Shown: positions 46,006 through 57,400 of the stretch, piece by piece
How positions within the stretch are numbered: the stretch's first letter is position 1
Layout of the letters: every line of letters starts with the position of its first letter
NCBI GenBank assembly: GCA_003971905.1
Contig: RSEE01000012.1
Coordinates: forward strand, 558,001 to 622,000
Source of the DNA: Moniliella sp. 'wahieum'
Taxonomy: Eukaryota > Basidiomycota > Moniliellomycetes > Moniliellales > Moniliellaceae
Direction: 5' to 3'
DNA length: 64,000 nt
The notes under the pieces: generated by a model
Databases searched by the model: none
What the model was told of the DNA's origin: nothing
Seen by the model: the letters and a program-made list of their open reading frames with translations, nothing else
Position numbers and translations under genes: made by a program

Positions 46006-46717
46006 GATGATGTGGACAGCGACAAAAGCGGTGGTGTGGTGGCAGTGCAGGGAGCGGGACGGCCGCGGCGGATGCGCCGATGTGGCTATGGAGCTGCGGC
46101 CAGCAATGGGCCGCGGTGGGTAGAGAGATGACGTAAGGGTCATCGGCAGCTCTCGGGACCGATCATCGATCATCGATCACCGACCATGCATCATTCACCA
46201 TCATGCATCATGCACCGTGTGCGTGATACAGGATGCATGATGCATGATGCATGATGCATGATGCATGATGCATGATGTGGCTCGGTAGCGTGTTTCAACT
46301 TTCAACCTCAGCGGTGCAATTTGCCACATGCCATCAGCTGGGTAAGACACACGGAGCGGCCCACGATGTGGAAAATTGCAAATGTGTCTCCACCAGCACC
46401 TAAAACCCAGCCAGCCCAAAGGGCCGCTGGGCCGAAGACCAAACGCAACCAACCGGGTCCTGTACATCCTTACCTGTGGTGCTGCTTGGAGAAGTATTAC
46501 TTGCAATACAATGGCAGGAAGGTCCTCAACACAAACACGGATGCCCACCATTCCCCCTTCAATCGATAATCCGGCTCTGCGGCGAGGCCCTCGCGAGCTG
46601 TCCAATATGTGGACGTGGGACACTGAGGCGGAATTGGGCGGAAGGTGTGCGAAATTGTTCTCGCATGCGCTCTGCTCCACCTGACCCCTGGCTTGTTCCA
46701 CCATCCCCATCCCCCCG
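46006..46717. promoter_or_regulatory. Divergent intergenic region between MMS2 and TIM22
   Basis: The 712 bp between two divergent starts carry a dense array of palindromic words: GATCGATCATCGATC types at 46160-46185, GCATCATTCACCATCATGCATCATGC at 46191-46215, and the perfect heptamer array listed separately. No other gene is convincing. Confidence 0.4.
46232..46277. repeat. Tandem heptamer array (GATGCAT)6 plus partial copy
   Basis: Six exact head-to-tail copies of GATGCAT occupy 46232-46273, followed by a partial GATG. The unit contains the palindrome ATGCAT, so the array can fold on either strand. Inverted copies (ATGCATC) lie just upstream at 46191-46215. Confidence 0.9.
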
Positions 46718-47359
46718 ATGAATTCGCCATGGTTAACGCCCGTCTACGTTCCGGGAAAGGAACCTCTACCCCCTGGAGTCAATGAGGAAGACCGTGCTCA
46801 GCTGCAGCAACTTGAGTACTGGTCCAAGTTTGGAGCTGGTGCCATGGAAAGCTGTCCCGTCAAGTTTGCCATTTCAGGCGTCGCTGGCTTTGGTCTCGGT
46901 GCCTTTTTTCAGCTCTTCTCCGCCGCCCTCAGCGCCGATGATCCAATGAGGAGAACCAATCTCTACCTTCAAGCTCAAGCTGCTGGACTTCCTGAACCCA
47001 AGTTGAGCACAATGGACCAGACCAAGGAATTGTTCAAAGACACCGGCCGCCAAATGTGGCGCTCGGGTAAGGGGTTCGCCAAGATTGGTGCCCTCTACTC
47101 GGGAATCGAGTGCTGCGTCGAAGGATACCGGGCGAAGAACGACATTCAGAACTCAATCATCGCTGGTGGTCTTGCAGGCGCAATTCTCGCCCGCAACTCG
47201 GGAGTAAAGGCCATGATCGCTGGTGGTGCTGGGTTTGCTGCCTTTTCGAGCGCTATTGACCTCTAGTATGTGTCCCTCTTCTCTTTTTTTCTTCCTGTTT
47301 TCCATTTGCTAACACGAATCACGTCCAGTCTCAGGAGAGAGCCCGCAGATGAACCATGA
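46718..47359 (+). CDS. TIM22: Tim22, inner-membrane carrier translocase channel
   Basis: Exon 1 (46718-47265) and exon 2 (47329-47359) flank a 63-bp intron (GTATGT...CTAAC...TCCAG), joining SSAIDLY to LRREPADEP and a stop. The body has the Tim17/22/23 fold: ESCPVKFAISGVAGFGLGAFF (helix 1 with glycine zipper and the conserved CxxK-type cysteine), TGRQMWRSGKGFAKIGALYSG with IECCVEGYRAKND (helix 2 and conserved loop), IIAGGLAGAILARNSGVKAM (helix 3) and a final helix. Residue count (about 192) and motifs fit Tim22, which inserts carrier proteins into the mitochondrial inner membrane. Without splicing the frame would stop one codon after the donor, which makes the intron certain. Confidence 0.93.
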
Positions 47360-49039
47360 GGCCCGGGGGCTGAGGTTCCCTTTCCTCCGACCCGCGCTGG
47401 AACGTCTGGCCCAAAACCAGACTAAAAGGATGGGTCATCGTTGCGCTGCGCCCCATATACAAACGCCGAATTACGATTGTAATTGAACGAACAAGACACG
47501 TCATGATGCTTTCTGACAATGCTGACTGTGTGGGTATTTCCAGCCCCTACAGGGTAAAATTGATCTAGTTCATCTCGATTTCACTGCTTCTGTACCTTGC
47601 CTGTCCCACCCTGCCGTCCATTCCTGCGAGTCCATCGTCATTGAATGACGTCTTGAAATGCCAATATCATATACATCACGCCCTAGTATTTTTGAGGTCA
47701 TTTTGGCGGGAATAGCAATACAGGTACTGAAGGCGACACGATAACCGAGGGAACTAAGAGTGTGAGGAATTCTCATGGATCTGTGACAATCACTGGCAAC
47801 CTTGTTCTCCAGAGGGGAGTGGCATAGCTGGTGGCCCTTTAGTAGGAACCACTGTAACACAGATAGCTCTTCTGTATCAAAATAAGAATGTTAGCAAGGA
47901 CATTTCCGCTGTGGTCCACATTACTACCAACTGATCCATGGGGCAGTGGAATATATACACACTTTGTTTCCACAACGTTCAACGTGTCCCTCACAGGCCT
48001 CACAAGTCCATCGTTGTGTTGAAGTAATCGGATCATGTTGTGCATAATCAACAACATGGACCACGGGGTGAATCTTCTCAAGGCAACCAGTACTCCAACC
48101 AGCTCCAAACATCTCCTGACGCTGGTTGGCCGCTAGAGGCAGAGATGGGAGCAAATACAATGGGGGGTCGAGTGGGTCGTGCATCATGCTGGGCGTCGGC
48201 CTCTGTGTTGTTTTGTTGGCGAAGCAAAACCGACAGCGATGGTTTGTTGTCTGATGGGGAGCAAAACGGGAGAGGGAAAATGAGCTTCCGCGGTCATATA
48301 TAACGAGAAGAGTGTAACTTTAGCAGAGGCGGACCGTGCTGAGATCTGAGATCCGCAGGTTCCGAGATGTGGGGGCAGCCGTCTGTGTGACGAGATGATG
48401 CATGATAACGGGTTGCTAGTTGCTATGGAGATGGTCGATGATCGATCAATCAAGAGAATCGATAACTAAAAAAGTACACAAGAACCGCTTTTTAATCATT
48501 TCAATTGGACCAACGGCAGCAGAGGCCGAGTATAGGTTGGACCCTGATGCCTTGGGTCGTTTCCATGCCCCCCCCCTTTGTGTCGTAGGAGTACCAACCA
48601 TCAAGATGATTTTCCGGTCCGCGCCACAGTAGCTGCTGCGGCCTCAACGAATATTGCCACCGTAAATCACATCTATCTTGTGCACCAAACGAGCGGAGTG
48701 AAAATGCTGAAGCAGTTCTCACAGAAAAGCGAAGGGAGAGGTCGCAAGTATAAGATCGGGGCCGTATGATACCTTATTCTACGTATACTGTGTGCTCGGA
48801 GCCCCCGCTGCAACAAGATCTGGTTTTCTCTACTGGCCCAGTTATTATCCCAATATTCTCGTACTCGGAGCCTCCGTGCTGAAAGCGCTGTTGTAATCTG
48901 TTCAGCCTCCTACTGAGAGGGCCCCAGGCTCATAGCAATTGCGAGATGTGCGCCCCCCGTTCTCTTCCACAGCACCACATCCTCTGTTTTGTTACCTCCA
49001 TACCCCAGGCTTACATCTCTATCAACAGTGTAGAGTACG
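47360..49039. other. Intergenic region between TIM22 and the ABC transporter
   Basis: About 1.7 kb, clearly more AT-rich than the flanks, with no supported gene. Because the next gene resembles the Ste6 pheromone exporter, I looked for a small farnesylated-pheromone ORF (CaaX before a stop) and found none convincing. A GATGATGCATGATAACGG word lies near 48393 and ATCGATGATC-type palindromes at about 48433-48450. Confidence 0.4.
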
Positions 49040-52000
49040 ATGACCGGGTCCTTCGACCGTATTCACCCCTCCTCTCCCACCGCCTGTCCTTTCTCCAGGT
49101 GCACCCCCCTTCCCCCCACCAGATTGATCCGCTCGTGTCTACTCTTTCTCTTGAAACGGCTGAGAGCGACGAAGACTTCGATCCTTGTCCAGTTCAACCC
49201 TTACCCGTTTGTTGGGGATCACCCAAATGGGACGCGTCGATCTTTGACTCCCTTGCCTCCTCATTGGGAGGAAAGGATTCGTTTCGCTTCCTCCAAGATC
49301 CATCCTCCCAGGGGCATTGGACACAAGACCAATCACCGACACAGCCCAACCGCATCGGTCATCTCGACACCACTGAGTACGAAGGATATGAACTATTCCA
49401 GCTCTCAATCTGACCACTACATTACATGGCATCCTGCGCGCCGTACCACCTTACGCACTATTGACGGAGCATCAAGCTCGGATGAGTCCGTTTCACCCAA
49501 GGGGTATTCGCATAAGAAAGGAGAGGAAGTATTTCCCAAGCGAAGCTCGCGTCAGATTCGCTTGTCCTGATGATCCTACACGCTCACAGACGGGCAGTAA
49601 AGGGGTTCTAGCAGCATGTGGTGGTGGTGGTGCAGGAGGGAAAAACAAAACGTCAAAGGGTACTTTCTATCTGTGTACCGATACCTCCCCCGCAGCAAGC
49701 ATTTTAAGATTCTTCTCCCTGCAATCTTGGTCTCCATTCTACGCGGCTTGGCTCCACCAGTTATGACTAAACTGTTGGGTGAGGTATCAAACGCTATGTC
49801 CCAGTTTTGGAAAGGCGAGCAAGATGGCTCTGGATTCTGCCCGGCCCCCTCTCAGTCCGGAGGCACGTGCTGCAATTCGAGCCGCCTGCGCTCACCAACT
49901 CAATGCTCGTGTTCGGACGGTTTGTGCAATTTTTGCTGCCATCTCCCTGGCTGTGATTGTGCTGGGTGTTCTAGGAACGACACACTGTGGATTCATGCGG
50001 TGAGAACGTGGGGAAATCGATTCGGCTCCTCTCATTTGATGCTTTGACACGCAAACCCATGAGCTGGTACGATGGAGACGGCAGGTGCCTCGTCCAAAGG
50101 GCCGATACCAAAGAAAAGAGTAAAAAAGGCAATGAGGAGTCCAAAGGGAAACCTGAATCTATGGGCCCATCTGGAGCTGGCGGTATGATGACTCGTTTTG
50201 TTCGGTGCGTCCCGTCCCCACACCTGTCTTTAGGAGTATATAAACCTACTGACTTGAACTTTCTAGAGACACGGATGAGATCCGTATCGCAGCAGGGGCA
50301 CCAATGGGGCAAGCGTTGCAGCAAATCTCGACTATTGTTTCTTGCTTGGCCGTGCTCTTGCCTCATCTTGGTCTTTGGCGCTGGTTGTTCTCTGCTCGTT
50401 CCGTAAATATGATCCTCACTGGTGTCACCTTCAACTAGGAGCTCCTTGGATCTTGAAAGAGCGCAAAATGGTCGAGAAGGCTCCGGTCATGTCGAACGCA
50501 CCGTCACTGCCATCTCGACAATCAAGGTTTTCAACACCCAGCAGGAAGAGGCTTCACGGTTTCAAGCTCTTCTGGTCCATGCACGAAAGGTGTATCTGAG
50601 GTCGACTTTAATTTGGTCGGGAAGGTTTGGCCTGACGGCTTTACTCACATTCACCATGTTCGTCAAGGTTTCTGGTACGGTACCTTGCTTGTTAAGCAGG
50701 GGAAGATGTCGCCTGGGGCTGTCATGACCGTTTTTTGGGCTGCTCTTATGGCTTCGACTCGGGTTGGGACTCTTCTCCAGTTGGTTGGGACGCTTCATCG
50801 CGGCCAGATTGCTCTAAGACGGATCCAATCCTGGTTTGAGCGTGAGCCAGGGTCCTACGACCCCACTCCGTTTCTTGAAGGGAACAGGATCAGCCTGTGA
50901 CCGCTTATCCTCTACGGGAATAGGCCGTGAGCATCCTTCTTTGATCTTCGCTGGTGCTTTGCCCCCCACAATTTGCCTTGGCGAAATCGTATTCCACGGT
51001 GTCAACTTCCGCTACCCAACACGACCTGAAGCGTTAGCCCTGCAAGACGCTGATATACGCATCCCGTCGGGCAAGGTTACCTGCCTGGTTGGCCGCAGTG
51101 GGAGCGGGAAATCGACTGTGGCAGGGATTCTCCTCTCTATGCCCCCGAACAGGGATTTGTATCCCTTGATGGGCGCCCTCTTTCGTCGCTTCCGTCTCAT
51201 TTCATGCGTTCCAACATCGCCGCTGTGACCCAGGTACCAGTGGTGTTCAGTATGTCAATTAGAGACAATATTGCCCTGGGTGCATGTTCCGGTATGTCGG
51301 GCCGGGATGCAGCCATGGTGCAAACGGTACCGCATGACCGGATTGAAGCTGCGGCGCGCGTCTGGCTTTGCTGCACGACTTTATCATGACCTGCCTCAAG
51401 CCTACGATACATTGGTTGGGACCGGGGGTATCTCGCTTTCGGGGGGTCAGGGTCAGCGTTTGGCTCTAGCCCGTGCTGTGCTGTGCTGATCCGGCTGTAT
51501 TGATTCTCGATGAGGCTACCTCCGCCTTGGACGTGGCCTCACGGTCTTTGGTACATGCCGCTCTGAACCAGACCAGAAAGGCCGCACCACTATTGTCATC
51601 ACACACTGTCCCAAGTGGAAGGAGGAGAATATTTACGTCCTGGACCAAGGCAAGGTCGTTGAACATGGCAAGTGGGACTATCTTGTGTCTCTCCCCGATG
51701 GGGTGTGTGCCCAAATCTTTTCGACTGCCATCCAAGACGGGCCACCTCCGCCCTCGTCGATTGTTCCAGATGTTTTCCCACCTTCCTTCCTCTCGCTGGA
51801 AGAGGATGAGGAACAAGATGGGGACGAAGAGAGCGAAGATGATGATCTGAGTGAGCATGATGTGGAGGTGTGGGGTCGGGCTCTGGAGTTAACTGTGGGA
51901 CAGAGGGCGCAACCACGGAATAGTATGCGCAACTCTTCCCTGTGGATTCGTTCTAGGATGGAGCCTCGCCGAGCTCCACCGTCCCCCTGACACGAGTCAG

Positions 52001-54035
52001 CGTGATCTCCTCGGCGTCGGAAGGTTCTTATGCCAATGACTGGGATGTTATTAATATGGCAAAGGCGGGGTCGATGAGCCGGTCAAGGCGTAGTACCGCC
52101 GCCCTTTCTCGGAGGAGGAAGGGTGTATCCACTATATCGACCATTTACGAGGATGGTGGGGAAGTGCAGAATGGTCCCTCCACTTCCAGCCCCCCCGAAC
52201 CAGCTCCCACTGCAGTATCGGGGAAAGACCGTCGGTATGGGGATCGATCAAACTCGCAATCAGGCAAGTTCCCAACAAACCCGTCCTCTTTTTGGTCTGT
52301 TGGCCACAGTCATTGACGGTCTCGCGGCTCCTTCATTTTCGCTTGTCCTGGGACGCTTGATGGCGGATGGGCGGAGGCTTGCCCATCGCCCACTCAACCA
52401 TTTTGACCATGAGCATGGCGCTCTTGGGGCTGGCCATCGCTCGAGGTCTCGCTACGTTTGGACGTTATATGCTGCTCGAGTCGGCTGCCGACGAGTGGGT
52501 CAATTCGCGTCGGCTGCAGGCTTACCGTGCTATTTGGCCCAAGACAAATCGTGGTTCGATACTTCCTCCTTGGCTTCATCACAGAAAATCACAACGTGCA
52601 TCGCCAAAGATGCCGAGGACGCACGCAAGCTCATCGCGTTTGCATTGGGTGAACTGTTGAGCTCGGCGTGCCTGATGACTGGGTCTTTGGTGGTGTCGTT
52701 TGCGTTTGGATGGCAATTAACATTGCTGGGATTGGGTTTTGGGGTGCTCTTCATATTGATTTTTGGGTGGAATGCACAGGCACTGGCACGAAGCGAGGCT
52801 CGCAACAAGCTCCTCAGAAGAGTGTTCAAAGGGTCTCTTTCTCCTTGTTTCGCACATCCGCGCCATCCGCTCCATGGCTCTCGAGCCCGTCTTTGGCACC
52901 ATGTTCAGCGAAGCTGTTGGGGCAGCCTACCGGGACGCAATGCGCACTGCACCACTAAATGGGTTCGGCGGGGGCGCTGCTGAGGGGATGCAGTATCTAG
53001 CCGAGGCGGGGATCTATGGCCTAGCATCCTTCCTCTTGTCCCGGGGGACCTGTGATCTTACGCAGGTCACAACCACACTCAATGTGCTCATCTTTGCCGT
53101 CAGCTTTGCCGGACAAGGCGCCATCTACATCCCCCTTCTGTCCAAGTGCACTAGAGCTCATGTGGACCTGGAAAGATTGGGCTCTCTCCTGTTGGCCAGG
53201 TTCCGAGGCCGAGGGCGAGCTAAGCCCTGCTATGATGCAAGGGGGTCCAGTTCCGGGACGTTGCCTTCTCCTACCCCGCTGCACCTCAAGTTCCTGTGCT
53301 CAAAGGTGTCAACTTGACCATTGCGCCAGGGGAACGCGTAGCGATTGTGGGCAGCAGTGGATGCGGGAAATCAACGATGGCCGCGCTGCTACAACGTCTG
53401 TATGAGCCAACCAGAGGGTCCATTCACTTTGATGGGACTCGCTCCAATCAAATTATGGTCCGCTTTTTGCGGGATAAGCTGGCAGTGGTGAACCAAAGCC
53501 CCGATCTGTTCCCTGGGTCGATTGAGGAGAACATTGCCTATGGTTCAGCCCACATGGTTCTTTCCAGCAATGCTTCCAGTTGGGAGCTGTTCCCGGCAAA
53601 GGAGGCCTTGGACAAGGCGACGCGGGAAGCCCTCGTGTTGGACTTTGTTGCGTCTTTGCCCGACGGACTCAAGACAGTGGTGGGCGAGCACCAGACGGCC
53701 TTGTCGGGGGGACAAGCGCAGCGTGTGGCGTTGGCACGCATGCTGGCTCGAACGGAGGCACGATTGCGTGTCCTGGACGAATTCACAGCTGCCCTGGATC
53801 CAGCAACCCAGATGGGCGTTCTGGATTCCGTCTTGTCTCGATCTACCTTGCCGAGAAGGGCAAAGATCGAAAGACGACGGTTGTTGTGACACACAAGGTG
53901 AACATTATGCGGCGGTGCGACCGTGTGATTGTGCTGGATCAGGGGCGGGTGGTGGAGCAAGGTCCGTTCGATTCGCTTTTGGCGCGTGGGGGGGCACTGG
54001 CTCATTTGGTTGCCTCAAACGAGGCAGAGCAGTAA
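49040..54035 (+). CDS. Full-size ABC (ABCB) transporter, Ste6-like mating-factor exporter
   Basis: The N-terminal extension (from 49040) is serine-rich and poorly defined. TMD1 starts near 49650 ([19 protein letters not shown]). NBD1 (50970-51720): [19 protein letters not shown], Walker [10 protein letters not shown], signature [15 protein letters not shown], Walker [12 protein letters not shown]. An acidic linker follows (51760-51870). TMD2 is at 52280-53140. NBD2 (53300-54035): Walker [10 protein letters not shown], signature [15 protein letters not shown], Walker [11 protein letters not shown] and switch VVVTHKVN. Two complete halves in the order TMD-NBD-TMD-NBD fit the ABCB/Ste6 group; Ste6 exports farnesylated mating peptide, and multidrug exporters are close alternatives. 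About ten frame changes or unresolved introns break the gene, and short introns in TMD1 (49970-50450) are possible. Confidence 0.8.
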
Positions 54036-54440
54036 GAGACTGGGAAGTGTATAATAGCTATCGACTGAAGTACCGCAACTTGGCACTGATGAACGTCTTC
54101 CATAATACCTCATATGATCTTTTCTTAGTTACTGTGCGTCTTTAGTACGCATTATTTTCTCGGATTGATCTCTGCTTGGCTTGTGAGACTTCATGCACGA
54201 CCGGGCATGGCCTGATGTGCGGAGAGGTGCAATTAGTAAGCTGTCCCGTAGTAGGAGTCCTACATGCGCCTAGATGTGTGGAAGAGAGAGATCAATATGA
54301 CGAGGGACAAAACAAGTTGCCAGTGAAGTTTGGCGTGTAAATAGAGACGGAGAGACGAGGGGGGGGTATGGACATGTTGCCGCAAAAGTGCTTGCAAATG
54401 GCCTGCAGTACATCAAAAAGGGGGGAAAGGAAGCGGCATC
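54036..54440. other. Convergent intergenic region (ABC transporter / RhoGEF)
   Basis: This space holds the 3' ends of both genes. It is relatively AT-rich with no open frame of interest. Confidence 0.5.
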
Positions 54441-57400
54441 CTACGCACGGATTACCGTTCGACCGTCAGAGGCGGGATGGGGCCCGGGCTGATCATTGTC
54501 CGTCAACTTGGTTGCCACAGAAGGGGAGACTTTGTACCCCTTCGCTCGGACGAATCCAAGCGAAGATTCCAGGTCGGTGGCAGAGTCCTCGCCTGGAGTG
54601 ACATGGGACAAGGAAGACAGTCTACTTTCTGGTGAGAGGGAAGGAGGTTGGGTTTTGGCCCGGTTCAGGTGCGGATGGGCGGGCTTGTGGGAGCGCAGGC
54701 GGTTGCTCATCCCCTTTGCCCCCTTGGACCGGCCTGACTTGCCTGCTTTTTTCGGTTTGTTTCCTCCGTCGGTCTCGTCCGCTGCATCCTCTTCAGAGTG
54801 CTGGAAGGTGAGGGCACGCATAAAGTTCTCCACCTTGCGATGTGCACCGCTTCCCATTGAAGTGGCAGGCACCGAGGAAAGAGCATCGTCCCGCTCGGTC
54901 TCGGCGAACGTTTCCTCTGTCTCAGGGGGATGTGCCGACTTGGTCAACACTTCTTCCGATGCGCCCGGGCCTTTGCGAGGCTCCTGCCCCTCGAACTGGG
55001 CGGTACTGGGTGGTTCAGGTGAGCGCTTTGCAGTAACATGCCTCGCCGTGGCTGCTGCGGTAAAGGAAGAAGTAGCAGCCGTGAGGGCCAAGGAGGAAAA
55101 AGTGCCGAAGGAAGTGGTCTTTTTGCGTTTGGGTTTCACTGCAGCGCCAACCTCCACCACCTCCTCCCCCGTCGAAGGGAAGGCGACCGAGCCGGAGAGG
55201 GTAGAGGTTGAAGTGTTGCCCGAGTGGGGAGGAGTCACTTCCGCCTTGGTGCTGGAACCACTGCCACGGAAACTGAGCGCTTGGCGCATGTTGCTAGAGA
55301 ACGACCGAGAGCCATGCCAGGTGCCCATCTCGTCGGCGTTGTAGTGACCGCAGCCGAATCGGACGCGGTGCGGTCTGCAGCGGTCAAAGGAGCAGGAAGA
55401 GTGGAGTGAGATGCAGGCGGGGTGCGATCCCCGGTTCCGCCATGGGAGGGTTTATGCCTGCGACGAAACGCCATGCGCCAAGAGGAATCGGTTGGTCCCA
55501 GTGTAGAGGAGGCAATCTCGTCGACAGCGTCGGGAGTAGCTGTGCCGGAGCCGGAGCCGGATCCCAAAGCGACCATGGGCGGCGCTGAAGACTCAGTTGC
55601 AGCGTAGTGCCATTATGCTCACTTGTCCCAGCCCCCTCAGGTCCGGTAGACGCAATGTCCAGGACCCGCATCTTGGCTGATGGAGTATTGCTCAGTAGTG
55701 CAGGCTCACCCGCTGATTTGCGTCGCTGCAACCGGGCCGCCGCTGCCGCTGCTCCAGCACCCGCGCTAGATCCACCCATGATCCGCCCAAAGCCTGTACT
55801 GGACGCGGCAACAGCGTGGGTCGAGTTGAGGTAAGGCGTGAACGGCCAATCGCCGCCCGGGCCGTAGCGCCCAATGCCGATGCCGTCGATGTTGGAGTGG
55901 AGGCGCCCATCAGGAGCTGTGCAGGAGAGGCAACACCCAAGTGAACCCCACTGCCACTAAAGCTGCTGCTTCCCGTTCCGTTGTTGGTGCCCCGGCCTGG
56001 AGCGGTATGCACAGCAACCGAACTGGCCGACATCATCATATGCTTGTCGATGGAGCTGCACTGGGCCATAGTAGACATTTTGATGAGGCTGTCCACCGAG
56101 AAACCAGGGCTGGAAACCGCGCCTTGACTCGGGTGAATGTGGCTCGAAGAACTTGTGCTCCTCTCCGTCGGCGGGCGAGGAAGGGGCTTGTGTGCCGGAT
56201 CTATTGGCACCACCGGGGGTAGATCAGGTTCGATAGAAGAGTGAGAGAAGAGCGCATGATTGAAGAGTGACAAAAGGGGATCAGGGGGCGGTTGCTTCCC
56301 TTCTTTACTCTCTCCTTGCTGGAGATTGTTTCCCCCGGCGTGGCTGAAGCAGGTCGAGTCCCAGAATCGAGACCGAGCAAGGGAAGACTACACGGGTACT
56401 CTTTAGGATTCAGTCGGCCTGGGTGATCTGGATCGGCAGTCAGCTCGATCTGGTGGTCTAATGTGTCCAGCCAGAGATCTCTCTCCTTTTCGTTTACTGC
56501 CATCATCTCAAAATGATGATCCTGGACCGACAGGCGAAAGCATTTTGGCGCACGCGACTTGAGCAAATCATCGCTGATGTACGGCCATGTCGTAACGGTT
56601 GCTTGCGAGAGGGGGAAAAAGTGGCGGATATCGTAGGTGCCTGATTTGCGCACTTTAGCCATAAGTAGGAATTCGTCGAACAAGACGAGGGATAAGTATT
56701 TGTACCGCACTGGTGCCTCGGCAGGGGCGACAGTAACATGGTGATAAAATATTTGTAATGGCCCAGCAAGAACCACGGGGCCCATCCGACGCACAACCTG
56801 TTGGGGTAGCATGGGGTTGAGGCCCATCCGTACCATCAGCATTTTTGCCAACAGCTCCCGCTCGCGCCGACGCCCCGCGTCATCAACTTGGGCAGCAGCA
56901 ACTTTGACAGCGGCAAGAGCGTCTTCAAGCTTGGAATGAGCCTCGGGCATCTCCGAGGCATACTTGAGCATCGATGTGAGCACCAAGCGATAAAGCATGA
57001 TGCGCTGGATGGGCTTGACGAAGAAATCGTGGAAACGCAGCATAGGAGTGGAACGGGCCGTGGGCTAGTTTCAGATGGCGAAGGGGAGGGTGTGGATGCC
57101 GCAGACGCGCCCCGAATGTTGGTTGGGCGGCTGGGCGCCACTTGCACAGTATCGGGCCCCTTCTTACCCAGGGCAGCCGGGTCGGAGCTGCGGTGCGAAG
57201 ATGGTTCGCTGGAAGCTTGCGTCGAGTTACCCCCGCGCCTATGCCTGAGGTCACCATACTAGCTGAACCCGAGCCCGATCCTGACCAAGAGTCAGTCGCC
57301 GATGGAGGAGTGTTGGAACCCAACAGGTCGACTCCGCCGGGTTGAGGTCGTGCGCTGCTTCCTCTTCCTCGGCTGCGGCCCGAGCGCGGCGTTGCTCGGT

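Noticed and set aside
46232-46277. CRISPR-like or centromere-like array
   Set aside because: The units are contiguous heptamers without spacers, the array is only 46 bp, and the genome is eukaryotic; it is a simple tandem repeat.
47360-49039. Search for a small lipopeptide pheromone gene beside the Ste6-like transporter
   Set aside because: No short frame with a convincing CaaX end before a stop was found on either strand by eye.
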